The position numbers and the translations under genes are program-made. A stretch of DNA of 64,000 nt from Euzebyella saccharophila (GTDB lineage Bacteria; Bacteroidota; Bacteroidia; Flavobacteriales; Flavobacteriaceae), in assembly GCF_014855495.1 (NCBI RefSeq), contig NZ_JACYFJ010000001.1, positions 1,426,001 through 1,490,000 of the forward strand, read 5' to 3'. Below the pieces are notes generated by a model. That model was given only the letters and a program-made list of their open reading frames with translations, was not told the origin of the DNA and searched no databases. Positions 52,827-63,678 of the stretch are shown piece after piece (position 1 is the stretch's first letter; each line of letters begins with the position of its first letter).

Positions 52827-53201
52827 ATGCCAACAATTTCACAATTAGTACGAAAAGGAAGGTCCACGATTACTAAGAAGAGTAAATCGGCTGCTTTGGA
52901 TTCTTGTCCTCAAAGAAGAGGGGTTTGTACACGTGTTTACACTACTACTCCAAAAAAACCTAACTCTGCCATGAGAAAAGTGGCTAGGGTAAGGTTGACC
53001 AATGGAAAAGAGGTGAACGCTTACATTCCTGGTGAGGGACATAATCTCCAAGAGCACTCGATAGTATTAGTAAGGGGCGGAAGGGTGAAAGATTTGCCTG
53101 GTGTTAGGTATCATATCGTTAGAGGGGCTTTGGACACCGCTGGTGTTGCAGGCCGTACTCAACGTAGATCTAAATACGGTGCAAAAAGACCCAAGAGCTA
53201 A
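52827..53201 (+). CDS. rpsL: 30S ribosomal protein S12
   Basis: A 124-residue S12, part of the decoding centre. Both functionally important loops are of the ordinary streptomycin-sensitive type: [18 protein letters not shown] and [12 protein letters not shown]. First gene of the str cluster here, behind a strong promoter, and 61 bases ahead of rpsG. Confidence 0.99.
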   Translation: MPTISQLVRKGRSTITKKSKSAALDSCPQRRGVCTRVYTTTPKKPNSAMRKVARVRLTNGKEVNAYIPGEGHNLQEHSIVLVRGGRVKDLPGVRYHIVRGALDTAGVAGRTQRRSKYGAKRPKS

Positions 53202-53262
53202 ATGATTTAAGAGGTTAGGGGTTTTGCGTTGAACGTAAGGTTCTTTTCCTAAAACAAACAAA

Positions 53263-53739
53263 ATGAGAAAAAGACAGGCAAAAAAGAGACCGCTTTTACC
53301 AGATCCGCGTTACGGAGACCAATTGGTTACCCGTTTTGTTAATATGATGATGTGGGATGGTAAAAAATCTATCGCTTTTAACGTGTTTTATAACGCGATG
53401 GATATAGTGGAAGAAAAAAAGACCGATGATGAAAAGTCGGCTTTGGAATTGTGGAAAGATGCACTTTCCAATGTAATGCCCCATGTTGAGGTTAGAAGTA
53501 GAAGAGTGGGAGGTGCTACATTTCAGATTCCAATGCAAATTCGTCCAGATCGTAAAATTTCAACGGCTATGAAGTGGTTGATCAGTTTTGCGAGAAAAAG
53601 GAATGAAAAAGGTATGGCCCAAAAATTGGCCGCTGAAATCTTGGCTGCTGCCAAAGAGGAAGGTGCGGCTGTTAAGAAAAGGGTTGATACTCATAAGATG
53701 GCAGAAGCAAATAAAGCATTTTCCCACTTTAGATTTTAA
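53263..53739 (+). CDS. rpsG: 30S ribosomal protein S7
   Basis: A 158-residue S7 that nucleates assembly of the 30S head. Family signatures [19 protein letters not shown] and [19 protein letters not shown] are present, as is the C-terminal [14 protein letters not shown]. It ends 6 bases before fusA. In other bacteria S7 represses the str operon by binding the rpsL-rpsG spacer; the 61-base spacer here could serve that role but shows no obvious strong hairpin. Confidence 0.99.
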   Translation: MRKRQAKKRPLLPDPRYGDQLVTRFVNMMMWDGKKSIAFNVFYNAMDIVEEKKTDDEKSALELWKDALSNVMPHVEVRSRRVGGATFQIPMQIRPDRKISTAMKWLISFARKRNEKGMAQKLAAEILAAAKEEGAAVKKRVDTHKMAEANKAFSHFRF

Positions 53740-53745
53740 TCAACA

Positions 53746-55875
53746 ATGGCAAGAGATTTAAAATATACAAGAAATATTGGTATTGCTGCGCATATTGATG
53801 CTGGTAAAACTACTACCACAGAGCGTATCCTTTTTTATACAGGTGTAAGCCATAAAATTGGAGAGGTTCACGATGGTGCCGCTACCATGGACTGGATGGA
53901 GCAAGAGCAGGAGCGTGGTATTACTATTACTTCTGCGGCTACTACCTGTACATGGAGGTTTCCAATGGAAAATGCCCAGGCATTGCCTGATACTAAGGAT
54001 TATCACTTCAATATTATAGATACTCCCGGACACGTGGATTTTACCGTTGAGGTAAATAGATCTTTACGTGTTTTGGACGGATTGGTTTTTCTTTTTAGTG
54101 CGGTAGATGGTGTTGAGCCACAATCTGAAACTAACTGGCGATTGGCTGATAATTATAAGGTTCCTAGAATCGGTTTTGTTAATAAAATGGACCGTCAGGG
54201 TGCTAATTTCCTTAATGTTTGTAATCAGGTTAAGGAAATGTTGGGTTCCAATGCCGTGCCAATCGTATTGCCAATAGGTGACGAGGCCGATTTTAAAGGT
54301 ATCGTGGATTTGGCGAAAAATAGGGCCATTGTGTGGCATGATGAGAATTTCGGTTCTACTTTTGATGTGGTGGACATTCCTGCTGAAATGCAAGATGAAG
54401 TTAAGGAGTATAGAGCTGCCTTGATTGAAGCTGTTGCTGAATATGATGAGGAGTTGATGGAGAAATTCTTTGAGGATGAGGATTCTATCACGGAGGAGGA
54501 GGTTCATGCTGCTTTAAGGGCTGCTGTAATGGATCGTGCCATTATTCCTATGGTTTGTGGTTCGTCCTTTAAAAATAAAGGAGTTCAGTTCTTGTTGGAT
54601 TGTGTTTGCAGATATTTGCCTTCTCCGTTGGATAAGGACGATATCGTGGGTACCAATCCTGATACTGGGTCTGAAGTAACTAGAAAGCCAGATGTTAAGG
54701 AGCCTTTCTCGGCCTTGGCGTTCAAAATCGCTACTGATCCATTCGTTGGTAGGTTGGCATTCTTTAGAACGTATTCTGGTAGATTGGATGCGGGTTCGTA
54801 TATATTGAACAATAGATCTGGTAAAAAAGAGCGTATCTCTCGTATTTATCAAATGCATTCCAACAAACAAAATGCAATTGAATATATAGAAGCTGGGGAT
54901 ATAGGTGCGGCCGTTGGTTTTAAGGATATTAAAACCGGGGATACCATGTCCGCTGAGAATGCGCCTATTGTATTGGAGTCCATGGATTTCCCGGATCCCG
55001 TAATCGGTATTGCTGTTGAGCCTAAAACAAAGGCTGATGTGGACAAGTTGGGTATGGCTTTGGCTAAATTGGCTGAGGAAGATCCTACTTTCCAGGTTAA
55101 AACAGATGAAGCCTCAGGTCAGACTATTATTTCTGGTATGGGAGAGCTTCACTTGGATATCATTGTAGATAGATTAAGACGTGAATTTAAGGTTGAGGTA
55201 AGTCAAGGTCAGCCTCAGGTTGAATATAAGGAAGCACTTACCAGAGAGGCTGGTCACAGGGAGACTTACAAGAAGCAATCTGGTGGTCGAGGTAAATTTG
55301 CTGATATCGTATTTACCATGGGTCCTGCCGATTCTGAAGAAACTGAAGGTCTTGAGTTTGTGAATGAAATTAAGGGTGGTAACATACCTAAAGAGTTTAT
55401 TCCAGCTGTAGAGAAAGGTTTCAAGGATGCCATGAAAAATGGGCCGTTGGCTGGTTTTGAAATGGATAGTATGAAGGTTGTTTTAAAGGATGGTTCCTTC
55501 CACGCAGTGGATTCCGATTCACTATCTTTTGAGCTTGCCGCTAAAATGGGTTACAAGTCTGCTGCGAAAGCTGCTGGGGCTGTTCTTATGGAGCCTATTA
55601 TGAAAATTGAAGTATTGACTCCAGAGGAAAACATGGGTGACATTGTTGGTGACCTTAACCGTAGAAGGGGTACTATCTCCAACATGAGTGATAGAGCCGG
55701 TTCTAAAGTTGTTAAGGGAGAGGTTCCGTTATCTGAAATGTTTGGGTACGTAACTTCCTTGAGAACATTATCATCTGGTAGAGCTACTTCAACTATGGAG
55801 TTCTCGCACTATGCTGAGACACCATCGAATATTGCTGAAGAAGTTATTAAAGCAGCTAAAGGAGTAACCGCTTAA
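53746..55875 (+). CDS. fusA: Elongation factor G
   Basis: A 709-residue EF-G, the GTPase that drives translocation. G1 is [10 protein letters not shown], switch I ERGITI, G3 [10 protein letters not shown]4 NKMD, and the G5-like region GSSFKNKG. Domains II-V follow, with domain IV starting around [19 protein letters not shown]. The length is that of the canonical translocase, so this is not a stand-alone recycling EF-G2. It is followed by rpsJ after 11 bases; the tuf gene usual at this place in Proteobacteria is missing from the cluster. Confidence 0.99.
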   Translation: MARDLKYTRNIGIAAHIDAGKTTTTERILFYTGVSHKIGEVHDGAATMDWMEQEQERGITITSAATTCTWRFPMENAQALPDTKDYHFNIIDTPGHVDFTVEVNRSLRVLDGLVFLFSAVDGVEPQSETNWRLADNYKVPRIGFVNKMDRQGANFLNVCNQVKEMLGSNAVPIVLPIGDEADFKGIVDLAKNRAIVWHDENFGSTFDVVDIPAEMQDEVKEYRAALIEAVAEYDEELMEKFFEDEDSITEEEVHAALRAAVMDRAIIPMVCGSSFKNKGVQFLLDCVCRYLPSPLDKDDIVGTNPDTGSEVTRKPDVKEPFSALAFKIATDPFVGRLAFFRTYSGRLDAGSYILNNRSGKKERISRIYQMHSNKQNAIEYIEAGDIGAAVGFKDIKTGDTMSAENAPIVLESMDFPDPVIGIAVEPKTKADVDKLGMALAKLAEEDPTFQVKTDEASGQTIISGMGELHLDIIVDRLRREFKVEVSQGQPQVEYKEALTREAGHRETYKKQSGGRGKFADIVFTMGPADSEETEGLEFVNEIKGGNIPKEFIPAVEKGFKDAMKNGPLAGFEMDSMKVVLKDGSFHAVDSDSLSFELAAKMGYKSAAKAAGAVLMEPIMKIEVLTPEENMGDIVGDLNRRRGTISNMSDRAGSKVVKGEVPLSEMFGYVTSLRTLSSGRATSTMEFSHYAETPSNIAEEVIKAAKGVTA

Positions 55876-55886
55876 TTGTTAAAGAA

Positions 55887-56192
55887 ATGAGCCAAAAAAT
55901 TAGGATAAAACTTAAATCTTACGATCATAATTTGGTAGATAAATCTGCTGAGAAAATCGTAAAAACGGTAAAGACTACCGGGGCAGTGGTTACTGGTCCA
56001 ATACCTTTACCAACTCATAAAAAAATATTTACTGTTTTGCGTTCACCTCACGTGAACAAGAAATCTAGGGAACAATTTCAATTGAGTTCTTACAAGAGGC
56101 TTTTGGATATTTACAGTTCCTCTTCCAAAACTATTGATGCTCTTATGAAATTAGAGCTTCCTAGTGGTGTTGAAGTAGAGATTAAGGTGTAA
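55887..56192 (+). CDS. rpsJ: 30S ribosomal protein S10
   Basis: A 101-residue S10 ([40 protein letters not shown]). It is also the NusE component of antitermination complexes. Here it is joined to the str genes (11 bases after fusA) and separated from rplC by a 202-bp spacer with a terminator-like hairpin, so it belongs to the str transcript rather than heading the S10 transcript. Confidence 0.99.
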   Translation: MSQKIRIKLKSYDHNLVDKSAEKIVKTVKTTGAVVTGPIPLPTHKKIFTVLRSPHVNKKSREQFQLSSYKRLLDIYSSSSKTIDALMKLELPSGVEVEIKV

Positions 56193-56204
56193 GTAATACA
56201 GTAA

Positions 56205-56235
56205 ACTGCCTAGAGAATAGGTAGTGGACATGTCC
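56205..56235 (+). repeat. Hairpin and palindrome immediately after rpsJ
   Basis: ACTGCCTA-GAGAA-TAGGTAGT (56205-56225) forms an 8-bp stem with one G-U pair, 12 bases past the rpsJ stop. It is followed directly by the perfect 10-bp palindrome GGACATGTCC (56226-56235). No T-run follows, so neither is a terminator. They may stabilise the 3' end or bind a regulator. Confidence 0.5.
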
Positions 56236-56274
56236 TAAGCTGCGTGCGAGGGAAAAACGGAACAAAAATTAATT

Positions 56275-56306
56275 CGGGGTCGGATAATTTTTGACCCTGT
56301 TTTTTT
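56275..56306 (+). terminator. Intrinsic terminator or attenuator between rpsJ and rplC
   Basis: CGGGGTC and GACCCTG form a 7-bp stem (one G-U) around an 11-base loop, followed by seven Ts. It is oriented to stop transcripts arriving from rpsJ. Its place inside the ribosomal protein cluster suggests a transcript boundary or attenuation point. Confidence 0.65.
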
Positions 56307-56344
56307 GTCCTAAAGTTGAGAGTATTAATTAAATAAATATAAAC

Positions 56345-56378
56345 GAGCATAGGGTTTTGGATAAAATCTAAAATGCTC
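56345..56378 (+). promoter_or_regulatory. Structured leader hairpin upstream of rplC
   Basis: GAGCAT (56345-56350) pairs with ATGCTC (56373-56378), and inside it AGG/TCT and TTTT/AAAA pair around a GGAT tetraloop. The resulting long bulged hairpin ends 16 bases before the rplC ATG. This is the right position for a ribosomal-protein autoregulatory element. A TTG-N19-TATAAACG just upstream is only a weak promoter candidate. Confidence 0.45.
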
Positions 56379-56394
56379 AAAATGTAAATCAATT

Positions 56395-57018
56395 ATGTCT
56401 GGGTTAATAGGAAAAAAGGTAGGCATGACCAGCATCTTTGACGAGAATGGAAAGAACGTTCCATGTACCGTTATCGAGGCAGGACCATGTGTGGTTACCC
56501 AAGTCAGAACCGAAGAAGTTGATGGCTATACAGCTTTACAGCTTGGTTTCGATGACAAGGCAGAAAAGCGTGCTAACAAGGCCGAAGCAGGTCACTTTAA
56601 AAAAGCAGGCACTTCTCCTAAAAGAAAGGTCGTTGAATTTCAAGGTTTTGAAGGGGAGTACAAATTAGGAGACACCGTAGGTGTTGATTTGTTTACTGAA
56701 GGTGAGTTTGTTGATGTGGTAGGAACTTCGAAAGGAAAAGGCTTTCAAGGGGTTGTTAAGCGTCATGGTTTTGGTGGTGTAGGTCAACAGACACACGGTC
56801 AACACAACAGGTTAAGAGCACCGGGTTCTATTGGTGCGGCCTCATATCCTGCTAGAGTTTTCAAGGGAATGAAAATGGCCGGTAGAATGGGTGGAGAACG
56901 TGTTACCGTTCAGAACCTACGTGTGTTAAAAGTAGTTCCGGAAAAGAACCTTTTGGTGGTAAAAGGTGCTATTCCAGGTCATAAAAATTCTTACGTAACT
57001 ATTCAAAGGTGGGAGTAA
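56395..57018 (+). CDS. rplC: 50S ribosomal protein L3
   Basis: A 207-residue L3 ([56 protein letters not shown]). The glutamine in the HGQ-type loop that is methylated in some bacteria is present. First gene of the S10-type transcript after the spacer. Its TAA overlaps the rplD ATG (TAATG), so the two are coupled. Confidence 0.99.
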   Translation: MSGLIGKKVGMTSIFDENGKNVPCTVIEAGPCVVTQVRTEEVDGYTALQLGFDDKAEKRANKAEAGHFKKAGTSPKRKVVEFQGFEGEYKLGDTVGVDLFTEGEFVDVVGTSKGKGFQGVVKRHGFGGVGQQTHGQHNRLRAPGSIGAASYPARVFKGMKMAGRMGGERVTVQNLRVLKVVPEKNLLVVKGAIPGHKNSYVTIQRWE

Positions 57019-57650
57019 TGAAGGTAGCAGTTTTAGATATTAAAGGAAAAGAAACAGGGAGAAGCGCAGAGCTATCAGATGCTGTTTTTGGTATAGAACC
57101 TAACGATCACGCTGTATATTTAGATGTAAAGCAGTATTTGGCGCATCAGCGTCAAGGTACGCATAAAGCTAAGGAGCGTGGTGAGATTGCGGGTAGTACT
57201 CGTAAGATAAAAAAGCAAAAAGGTACAGGTACTGCCCGTGCCGGTAGTATTAAATCTCCAATTTTTAGAGGCGGTGGTAGAATTTTTGGTCCTAGACCAA
57301 AAGATTATAGCCAAAAGCTTAATAAAAACGTAAAGAGATTGGCTAGAAAATCTGCCCTTAGTATGAAATCTAAGGAGAAGGCCATTTTAGTTGTGGAAGA
57401 TTTTAGTTTTGATACGCCAAAAACAAAGGAATTCAAGGATATTTTGACTTCTTTGGGTATCGAAAACAAAAAGTCTTTGATAGTCTTGGGTGATTCAAAT
57501 AATAGCGTATATTTGTCTTCGCGAAATTTGAAGGGCTCAGAAGTTATAACTTCCTCAGAAATAAGTACTTATAAAATACTGAATGCTAACAACGTGGTGT
57601 TCTTGGAAGGTGCTTTAGAAGGATTGGAGTCGAATTTAAATAAAAAGTAA
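57018..57650 (+). CDS. rplD: 50S ribosomal protein L4
   Basis: A 210-residue L4. The exit-tunnel loop is RKIKKQKGTGTARAGSIKSP followed by RGGGRIFGPRPKDY. In several bacteria L4 represses its own operon by binding the leader mRNA, which makes the hairpin before rplC a possible target. The frame is open 9 bases upstream with GTG, but ATG at 57018 overlapping the rplC stop is the natural start. Confidence 0.99.
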   Translation: MKVAVLDIKGKETGRSAELSDAVFGIEPNDHAVYLDVKQYLAHQRQGTHKAKERGEIAGSTRKIKKQKGTGTARAGSIKSPIFRGGGRIFGPRPKDYSQKLNKNVKRLARKSALSMKSKEKAILVVEDFSFDTPKTKEFKDILTSLGIENKKSLIVLGDSNNSVYLSSRNLKGSEVITSSEISTYKILNANNVVFLEGALEGLESNLNKK

Positions 57651-57653
57651 GCC

Positions 57654-57944
57654 ATGAGCGTGTTGATAAAACCGATAATTACCGAAAAAATGACCGCTGA
57701 AAGCGAGTTGTACAATAGGTACGGCTTTATTGTGAATCCTAGTGCTAATAAATTGCAGATTAAGGATGCGGTAGAGTCTACTTATGGAGTTGCGGTCAAG
57801 AAGGTAAGGACTATGAACTATGGTCCTACTAGAAAGACGCGTTATACCAAAACTGGTATCCAGCATGGTAAGACCAATTCGGTCAAGAAAGCTATTGTTG
57901 ATGTTGTTGAAGGTGACATCATTGATTTTTACAGTAATCTATAA
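57654..57944 (+). CDS. rplW: 50S ribosomal protein L23
   Basis: A 96-residue L23 (SVLIKPIITEKMTAESELYNR, FIVNPSANKLQIKDAVESTY). It lines the tunnel exit and is the docking place for trigger factor and signal recognition particle. Starts 3 bases after rplD. Confidence 0.99.
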   Translation: MSVLIKPIITEKMTAESELYNRYGFIVNPSANKLQIKDAVESTYGVAVKKVRTMNYGPTRKTRYTKTGIQHGKTNSVKKAIVDVVEGDIIDFYSNL

Positions 57945-57953
57945 AGACGGAAA

Positions 57954-58778
<825 letters not shown>

Positions 58779-58791
58779 AAAGTAGAAAGAA

Positions 58792-59070
58792 ATGGCACGT
58801 TCATTAAAAAAAGGACCATACGTTCACTATAGCCTGGAAAAGAAAGTCCAGCAAAATGTATCTTCTGGAAAGAAGAGTGTGATCAAAACATGGTCAAGAG
58901 CATCGATGATTACACCGGACTTTGTGGGTCTAACGATAGCAGTTCATAATGGTAGACAATTTGTTCCTGTTTTTGTGACTGAAAACATGGTAGGGCACAA
59001 GTTGGGTGAATTTTCTCCTACAAGATCTTTTAGAGGTCATGCGGGAGCTAAGAATAAAGGAAAGAAGTAA
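58792..59070 (+). CDS. rpsS: 30S ribosomal protein S19
   Basis: A 92-residue S19 ([54 protein letters not shown]), located in the head of the 30S subunit next to S13. Three bases separate it from rplV. Confidence 0.99.
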   Translation: MARSLKKGPYVHYSLEKKVQQNVSSGKKSVIKTWSRASMITPDFVGLTIAVHNGRQFVPVFVTENMVGHKLGEFSPTRSFRGHAGAKNKGKK

Positions 59071-59073
59071 GCT

Positions 59074-59481
59074 ATGGGAGTTCGTAAAAAACAAATGGCC
59101 GAGAGGTTAAAGGCTGAAAAAAAGCAGATTGCTTTTGCTAAGTTGAACAACTGTCCAACTTCACCAAGGAAAATGCGCTTGGTTGCGGATTTGATTAGAG
59201 GGGTAGAAGTGGATAAAGCTTTGGCTATCCTAAGGTTCAATTCTAAGGAATCTTCGAGAAAACTTGAAAAGCTTTTGTTGTCTGCTTTGGCAAACTGGCA
59301 AGCAAAGAATGAGGATGCTAGTGTTGAGGATGCCGGACTTGTTGTAAGAGAAGTGCGTGTAGATGGCGGCACCATGTTGAAAAGATTACGTCCTGCTCCT
59401 CAAGGAAGGGCGCATAGAATAAGAAAGCGTTCAAACCATGTTACATTGGTTTTGGGGTCTAACAATAATATAGAAAGCTAG
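59074..59481 (+). CDS. rplV: 50S ribosomal protein L22
   Basis: A 135-residue L22 that lines the exit tunnel. The core is [19 protein letters not shown], and the tunnel loop is [20 protein letters not shown], unaltered relative to macrolide-sensitive forms as far as can be seen. One base separates it from rpsC. Confidence 0.99.
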   Translation: MGVRKKQMAERLKAEKKQIAFAKLNNCPTSPRKMRLVADLIRGVEVDKALAILRFNSKESSRKLEKLLLSALANWQAKNEDASVEDAGLVVREVRVDGGTMLKRLRPAPQGRAHRIRKRSNHVTLVLGSNNNIES

Positions 59482-59482
59482 A

Positions 59483-60205
59483 ATGGGACAGAAAACAAAT
59501 CCAATAGGAAATCGTCTTGGAATCATCAGAGGTTGGGAGTCTAACTGGTATGGTGGAAACGATTATGGTGACAAATTGGCGGAGGATAACAAAATCCGTA
59601 ATTATATCCATGCTCGTTTGGCAAAAGCTAGTGTTTCTAGAGTGATCATTGAGCGTACCCTTAAACTTATCACTATCACGGTAACCACTGCTAGGCCAGG
59701 TATTATCATTGGTAAAGGTGGTCAAGAAGTAGATAAGCTTAAAGAAGAGCTTAAGAAAATTACCAATAAAGAAGTTCAGATCAATATTTACGAAATAAAA
59801 AGACCTGAACTTGATGCAAATCTTGTTGCGGCAAGTATTGCTCGCCAGATAGAGAGCAGAATTTCTTTCAGAAGGGCAATTAAGATGGCTATTGCCGCTG
59901 CAATGAGAATGAATGCCGAGGGTATTAAAGTTCAAATTTCTGGACGTTTGAACGGAGCTGAAATGGCTCGTTCGGAATCATATAAAGATGGGCGTATTCC
60001 ATTGTCTACTTTTCGTGCGGATATAGATTATGCTTTACAGGAGGCTCAAACTACCTATGGTAAATTAGGTATTAAAGTTTGGATCATGAAAGGTGAAGTG
60101 TACGGTAAGCGTGATTTGTCTCCACTAGTTGGAATGACTAAAGGTCAATCTGGAAAAGGTGGTGATAAAAGAGAAGGTGGAAGAAAATCTCGTCGTAGAA
60201 AGTAA
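59483..60205 (+). CDS. rpsC: 30S ribosomal protein S3
   Basis: A 240-residue S3 at the mRNA entry channel. The start is [20 protein letters not shown], the KH domain loop is [16 protein letters not shown], and [14 protein letters not shown] is the C-terminal domain signature. The basic tail ([17 protein letters not shown]) is a little longer than in E. coli. Confidence 0.99.
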   Translation: MGQKTNPIGNRLGIIRGWESNWYGGNDYGDKLAEDNKIRNYIHARLAKASVSRVIIERTLKLITITVTTARPGIIIGKGGQEVDKLKEELKKITNKEVQINIYEIKRPELDANLVAASIARQIESRISFRRAIKMAIAAAMRMNAEGIKVQISGRLNGAEMARSESYKDGRIPLSTFRADIDYALQEAQTTYGKLGIKVWIMKGEVYGKRDLSPLVGMTKGQSGKGGDKREGGRKSRRRK

Positions 60206-60221
60206 TTTAAAAAAGTAAGCA

Positions 60222-60650
60222 ATGTTACAGCCAAAAAGAACCAAGTTTCGAAAGATGCAGAAAGGCCGCATGAAAGGAAATGCGGGCAGAGGTTTTCAGT
60301 TGTCGAACGGTATGTTCGGTATCAAAACTTTGGATTCTAAATTTATAACATCACGTCAGATTGAGGCGGCACGTATTGCAGCCACAAGATATATGAAAAG
60401 GCAAGGTCAGCTTTGGATCAAAATTTTTCCGGACAAGCCTATTACCAAAAAACCTCTTGAGGTACGTATGGGTAAAGGTAAAGGTGCTCCTGAGTATTTT
60501 GTAGCTGTGGTGAAGCCAGGTAGGGTTTTGTTTGAGGTAGCAGGTGTGCCTTTGGATGTTGCAAAAGAGGCATTGAGACTTGCTGCTCAGAAACTTCCGG
60601 TGAGAACCAAGTTTATTGTGGCCCGTGATTATGTTGAAGAAACAATTTAA
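60222..60650 (+). CDS. rplP: 50S ribosomal protein L16
   Basis: A 142-residue L16 that helps position A-site tRNA. Seen are [19 protein letters not shown], the [20 protein letters not shown] block and [20 protein letters not shown]. Full length with a normal C terminus (TKFIVARDY). Confidence 0.99.
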   Translation: MLQPKRTKFRKMQKGRMKGNAGRGFQLSNGMFGIKTLDSKFITSRQIEAARIAATRYMKRQGQLWIKIFPDKPITKKPLEVRMGKGKGAPEYFVAVVKPGRVLFEVAGVPLDVAKEALRLAAQKLPVRTKFIVARDYVEETI

Positions 60651-60656
60651 GGTATC

Positions 60657-60848
60657 ATGAAAAATAAAGAAATCAAAGAATTGTCCGTAGAGGAGCTTAA
60701 GGATAAGCTTGCTGAGTACAAAAAGCAACATGCAGACCTTAAAATGGCACATTTTGTTACACCATTGGAAAATCCGCTTCAAGTTAGAACGGCGAGAAGA
60801 ACGGTGGCTAGATTGGCAACGGAATTAACTAATAGGGAAAACCAATAA
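60657..60848 (+). CDS. rpmC: 50S ribosomal protein L29
   Basis: A 63-residue L29 forming a helical hairpin near the tunnel exit ([39 protein letters not shown]). Starts 6 bases after rplP. Confidence 0.98.
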   Translation: MKNKEIKELSVEELKDKLAEYKKQHADLKMAHFVTPLENPLQVRTARRTVARLATELTNRENQ

Positions 60849-60861
60849 TTGGTTCTGCTTT

Positions 60862-61122
60862 ATGGAAGATAAAAGAAATTTAAGAAAAGAGAGAATAGGG
60901 GTGGTAACCAGTAACAAGATGGAGAAGTCCATTGTTGTGTCTGAGGTGAAGCGAGTAAAGCACCCTATGTACGGTAAGTTCGTTTTGAAAACGAAGAAGT
61001 ATGTTGCTCATGACGAGAAGAACGACTGTAAGGAAGGGGATACTGTTAAAATAATGGAAACCCGCCCGTTGAGCAAGACCAAGTGTTGGAGATTAGTAGA
61101 AATCTTAGAAAGAGCTAAATAA
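60862..61122 (+). CDS. rpsQ: 30S ribosomal protein S17
   Basis: An 86-residue S17 ([54 protein letters not shown]), a primary 16S rRNA binder of the OB fold. Two bases separate it from rplN. Confidence 0.98.
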   Translation: MEDKRNLRKERIGVVTSNKMEKSIVVSEVKRVKHPMYGKFVLKTKKYVAHDEKNDCKEGDTVKIMETRPLSKTKCWRLVEILERAK

Positions 61123-61124
61123 TT

Positions 61125-61493
61125 ATGTTACAGCAGGAATCAAGATTAAAGGTAGCAGACAATACGGGAGCTAAGGAGGTTTTGACCATTAGAGTTTTAG
61201 GTGGTACGAAACGTAGATATGCTTCAGTTGGAGATAAAATTGTTGTTGCCGTAAAGGAGGCTACTCCAAACGGTGGTATTAAAAAAGGTGCTGTATCAAC
61301 AGCAGTGGTGGTGAGAACTAAAAAAGAGGTAAGAAGACCGGATGGTTCTTACATTCGTTTTGATGACAATGCTTGTGTGTTGTTGAACCCTACTGGTGAA
61401 ATGAGAGGAACCCGTGTTTTTGGACCTGTGGCTCGTGAGCTTCGTGATAAGCAGTTTATGAAGATTGTTTCATTGGCCCCTGAGGTACTTTAA
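61125..61493 (+). CDS. rplN: 50S ribosomal protein L14
   Basis: A 122-residue L14 ([58 protein letters not shown]) at the subunit interface. Full length. Confidence 0.99.
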   Translation: MLQQESRLKVADNTGAKEVLTIRVLGGTKRRYASVGDKIVVAVKEATPNGGIKKGAVSTAVVVRTKKEVRRPDGSYIRFDDNACVLLNPTGEMRGTRVFGPVARELRDKQFMKIVSLAPEVL

Positions 61494-61506
61494 TATAGTT
61501 GATATC

Positions 61507-61821
61507 ATGATAAAGTTAAAGATAAAAACAGGAGATACGGTAAGAGTTGTTGCTGGAGACCATAAAGGTACAGAAGGTAAGGTCTTGACCGTTGATCGGG
61601 AAAAGAACAAGGCTATCGTAGAAGGAGCGAACTTGGTTTCAAAACATGAGAAGCCAAGTGCACAAAACCCTCAAGGTGGTATTGTTAAGAAGGAAGCTCC
61701 TATCCATATTTCAAACCTAGCGTTGATAGATGCTAAGTCTGGTGAGGTAACTAGGGTAGGATACGAAGTAAGGGACGGAAAGAAAGTTCGTGTTTCCAAG
61801 AAATCCAATGAAGTAATATAG
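61507..61821 (+). CDS. rplX: 50S ribosomal protein L24
   Basis: A 104-residue L24 with a KOW motif ([20 protein letters not shown]), an early 50S assembly protein. The open frame reaches back into rplN at 61465, but the ATG at 61507, 13 bases after the rplN stop, starts the conserved protein. Confidence 0.98.
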   Translation: MIKLKIKTGDTVRVVAGDHKGTEGKVLTVDREKNKAIVEGANLVSKHEKPSAQNPQGGIVKKEAPIHISNLALIDAKSGEVTRVGYEVRDGKKVRVSKKSNEVI

Positions 61822-61823
61822 TT

Positions 61824-62375
61824 ATGGCTTACGTTTCAAGGTTAAAGACAGAATATAAGGAGCGTATTGTAAGCGCTCTTAAAGAAGAATTTGGGTACAA
61901 CAATATAATGGAGGTTCCCAAACTTCAGAAGATTGTAGTGAGTAGAGGTATTGGTGCTGCTGTTGCTGATAAGAAGTTGATTGACCATGCGGTTGAGGAA
62001 CTTACTACTATTACTGGACAAAGAGCGGTGCCAACAATGTCTAAAAAAGACGTTGCTGCCTTTAAATTGCGTAAAGGAATGCCAATTGGAGCCAAGGTTA
62101 CGCTTAGAGGTGAAAGAATGTATGAGTTTTTGGATAGATTGATTACTTCTGCATTACCTCGGGTTCGTGATTTTCAAGGAATCCGTGCTACTGGGTTTGA
62201 TGGTAGGGGTAATTACAGTTTGGGTGTGACCGAACAAATTATCTTTCCGGAAATCAATATTGATAAAATCAATAGGATTAACGGAATGGATATTACCTTT
62301 GTGACCTCTGCGCAAACAGATAAGGAAGCAAAATCCCTTTTAACTGAATTAGGATTACCGTTTAAAAAGAATTAG
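61824..62375 (+). CDS. rplE: 50S ribosomal protein L5
   Basis: A 183-residue L5, which binds 5S rRNA and contacts P-site tRNA ([55 protein letters not shown]). Two bases after rplX. Confidence 0.99.
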   Translation: MAYVSRLKTEYKERIVSALKEEFGYNNIMEVPKLQKIVVSRGIGAAVADKKLIDHAVEELTTITGQRAVPTMSKKDVAAFKLRKGMPIGAKVTLRGERMYEFLDRLITSALPRVRDFQGIRATGFDGRGNYSLGVTEQIIFPEINIDKINRINGMDITFVTSAQTDKEAKSLLTELGLPFKKN

Positions 62376-62376
62376 A

Positions 62377-62646
62377 ATGGCTAAAGAATCAATGAAGGCC
62401 CGTGAGCGTAAAAGGGCTAAAACTGTTGCAAAATATGCTGAGAAAAGAAAAGCTTTGAAAGAAGCTGGCGATTACGAAGCATTGCAAAAATTGCCACGTA
62501 ACGCTTCTCCAGTACGTATGCACAATCGTTGTAAACTTACGGGTAGACCAAAAGGGTATATGAGAACTTTTGGTATCTCTAGGGTTATGTTCAGGGAAAT
62601 GGCCAACCAAGGTTTAATTCCTGGTGTTAAGAAGGCAAGCTGGTAA
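62377..62646 (+). CDS. rpsN: 30S ribosomal protein S14 (zinc-independent form)
   Basis: An 89-residue S14. Only one cysteine is present ([20 protein letters not shown]), so it is the longer C-minus form that does not need zinc. One base after rplE. Followed by a 59-base spacer before rpsH. Confidence 0.98.
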   Translation: MAKESMKARERKRAKTVAKYAEKRKALKEAGDYEALQKLPRNASPVRMHNRCKLTGRPKGYMRTFGISRVMFREMANQGLIPGVKKASW

Positions 62647-62672
62647 AAGAGTTTAACTGGTTTCAGGTTCGT

Positions 62673-62690
62673 TAATGGCGAAAACCGTTA
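62673..62690 (+). promoter_or_regulatory. Stem-loop in the rpsN-rpsH spacer
   Basis: TAATGG-CGAAAA-CCGTTA forms a 6-bp stem (one G-U) in a 59-base gap, much longer than the other gaps from rplX onward. It ends 15 bases before the rpsH ATG. S8 is the translational repressor of the spc operon in E. coli, so a control site for S8 is possible but not shown. Confidence 0.35.
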
Positions 62691-62705
62691 CCAAATTATA
62701 TAGAA

Positions 62706-63104
62706 ATGGTTACAGATACTATTGCAGATTATCTTACGAGAATCAGAAATGCCAGCAGAGCTGGTCACAGAGTGGTGGAGATTCCATCATCAAAAGTAAA
62801 AAGGGAAATAACTAAAATATTGTTCGATCAAGGGTATATTTTAAGTTATAAGTTTGAAGAGGATAATTTTCAAGGGACTATTAAAATAGCCTTGAAATAT
62901 GATAAGGCTACTAAGGAGCCGGTTATCAGAAAAATACAAAGGGTGAGTAAGCCAGGTTTACGTAAGTATACCGGGGCAGATACACTACCTAGGGTGTTGA
63001 ACGGTTTAGGTATTGCAATTGTCTCTACTTCACATGGGGTTATGACAAGTAAGCAAGCCAAAAACGAAAATGTAGGTGGCGAGGTACTTTGCTACGTATA
63101 TTAA
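62706..63104 (+). CDS. rpsH: 30S ribosomal protein S8
   Basis: A 132-residue S8 (TDTIADYLTRIRNASRAGHR, SKVKREITKILFDQGYI, VSTSHGVMTSKQAKNENVGG), a primary 16S rRNA binder and, in E. coli, the spc operon repressor. Confidence 0.99.
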   Translation: MVTDTIADYLTRIRNASRAGHRVVEIPSSKVKREITKILFDQGYILSYKFEEDNFQGTIKIALKYDKATKEPVIRKIQRVSKPGLRKYTGADTLPRVLNGLGIAIVSTSHGVMTSKQAKNENVGGEVLCYVY

Positions 63105-63125
63105 TAAGTAATAAAGTATTAAGAA

Positions 63126-63668
63126 ATGTCAAGAATAGGTAATAGTCCGATTGTAATTCCAGAAGGAGTTACTGTAGATATAAAGGATAACGAGATTGTT
63201 GTAAAGGGAAAATTGGGTGAATTAACTCAAGATTTTTCTGCAGTTGACATCAAGGTTGAAGAAGGTAAAGTAGTAGTAGAGAGACCTTCAGATTCTAAAC
63301 CTCATAAAGCAAAACATGGTTTGTACCGTGCTCTAATCAACAATATGATCAATGGTGTGTCTAAAGGATGGACCAAAGAATTGGAGTTGGTGGGTGTAGG
63401 TTACCGTGCGAGCAACCAGGGTCAAAAATTGGATTTGGCTTTAGGTTTTTCCCACAATATAGTTTTGGATTTAGCTCCTGAAATCAAGGTGGAGACTACT
63501 TCAGAAAAAGGAAAGAACCCTATTGTTAAATTGACATCTCACGACAAGCAATTGGTAGGTCAGATAGCTGCTAAGATTAGATCTTTCCGTAAGCCAGAGC
63601 CTTACAAAGGAAAGGGTGTTAAGTTTGTTGGCGAGCAATTACGAAGAAAAGCAGGTAAATCAGCTTAA
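63126..63668 (+). CDS. rplF: 50S ribosomal protein L6
   Basis: A 180-residue L6 (SRIGNSPIVIPEGVTVDI, GVSKGWTKELELVGVGYRAS, KPEPYKGKGVKFVGEQLRRK). Two tandem L6 folds; binds near the factor-binding site. Ends 10 bases before rplR. Confidence 0.99.
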   Translation: MSRIGNSPIVIPEGVTVDIKDNEIVVKGKLGELTQDFSAVDIKVEEGKVVVERPSDSKPHKAKHGLYRALINNMINGVSKGWTKELELVGVGYRASNQGQKLDLALGFSHNIVLDLAPEIKVETTSEKGKNPIVKLTSHDKQLVGQIAAKIRSFRKPEPYKGKGVKFVGEQLRRKAGKSA

Positions 63669-63678
63669 TAGTATATCA

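Noticed and set aside
54064-54507. Minus-strand open frame of 147 codons inside fusA
   Set aside because: Antisense shadow of EF-G; no recognisable domain or start signal.
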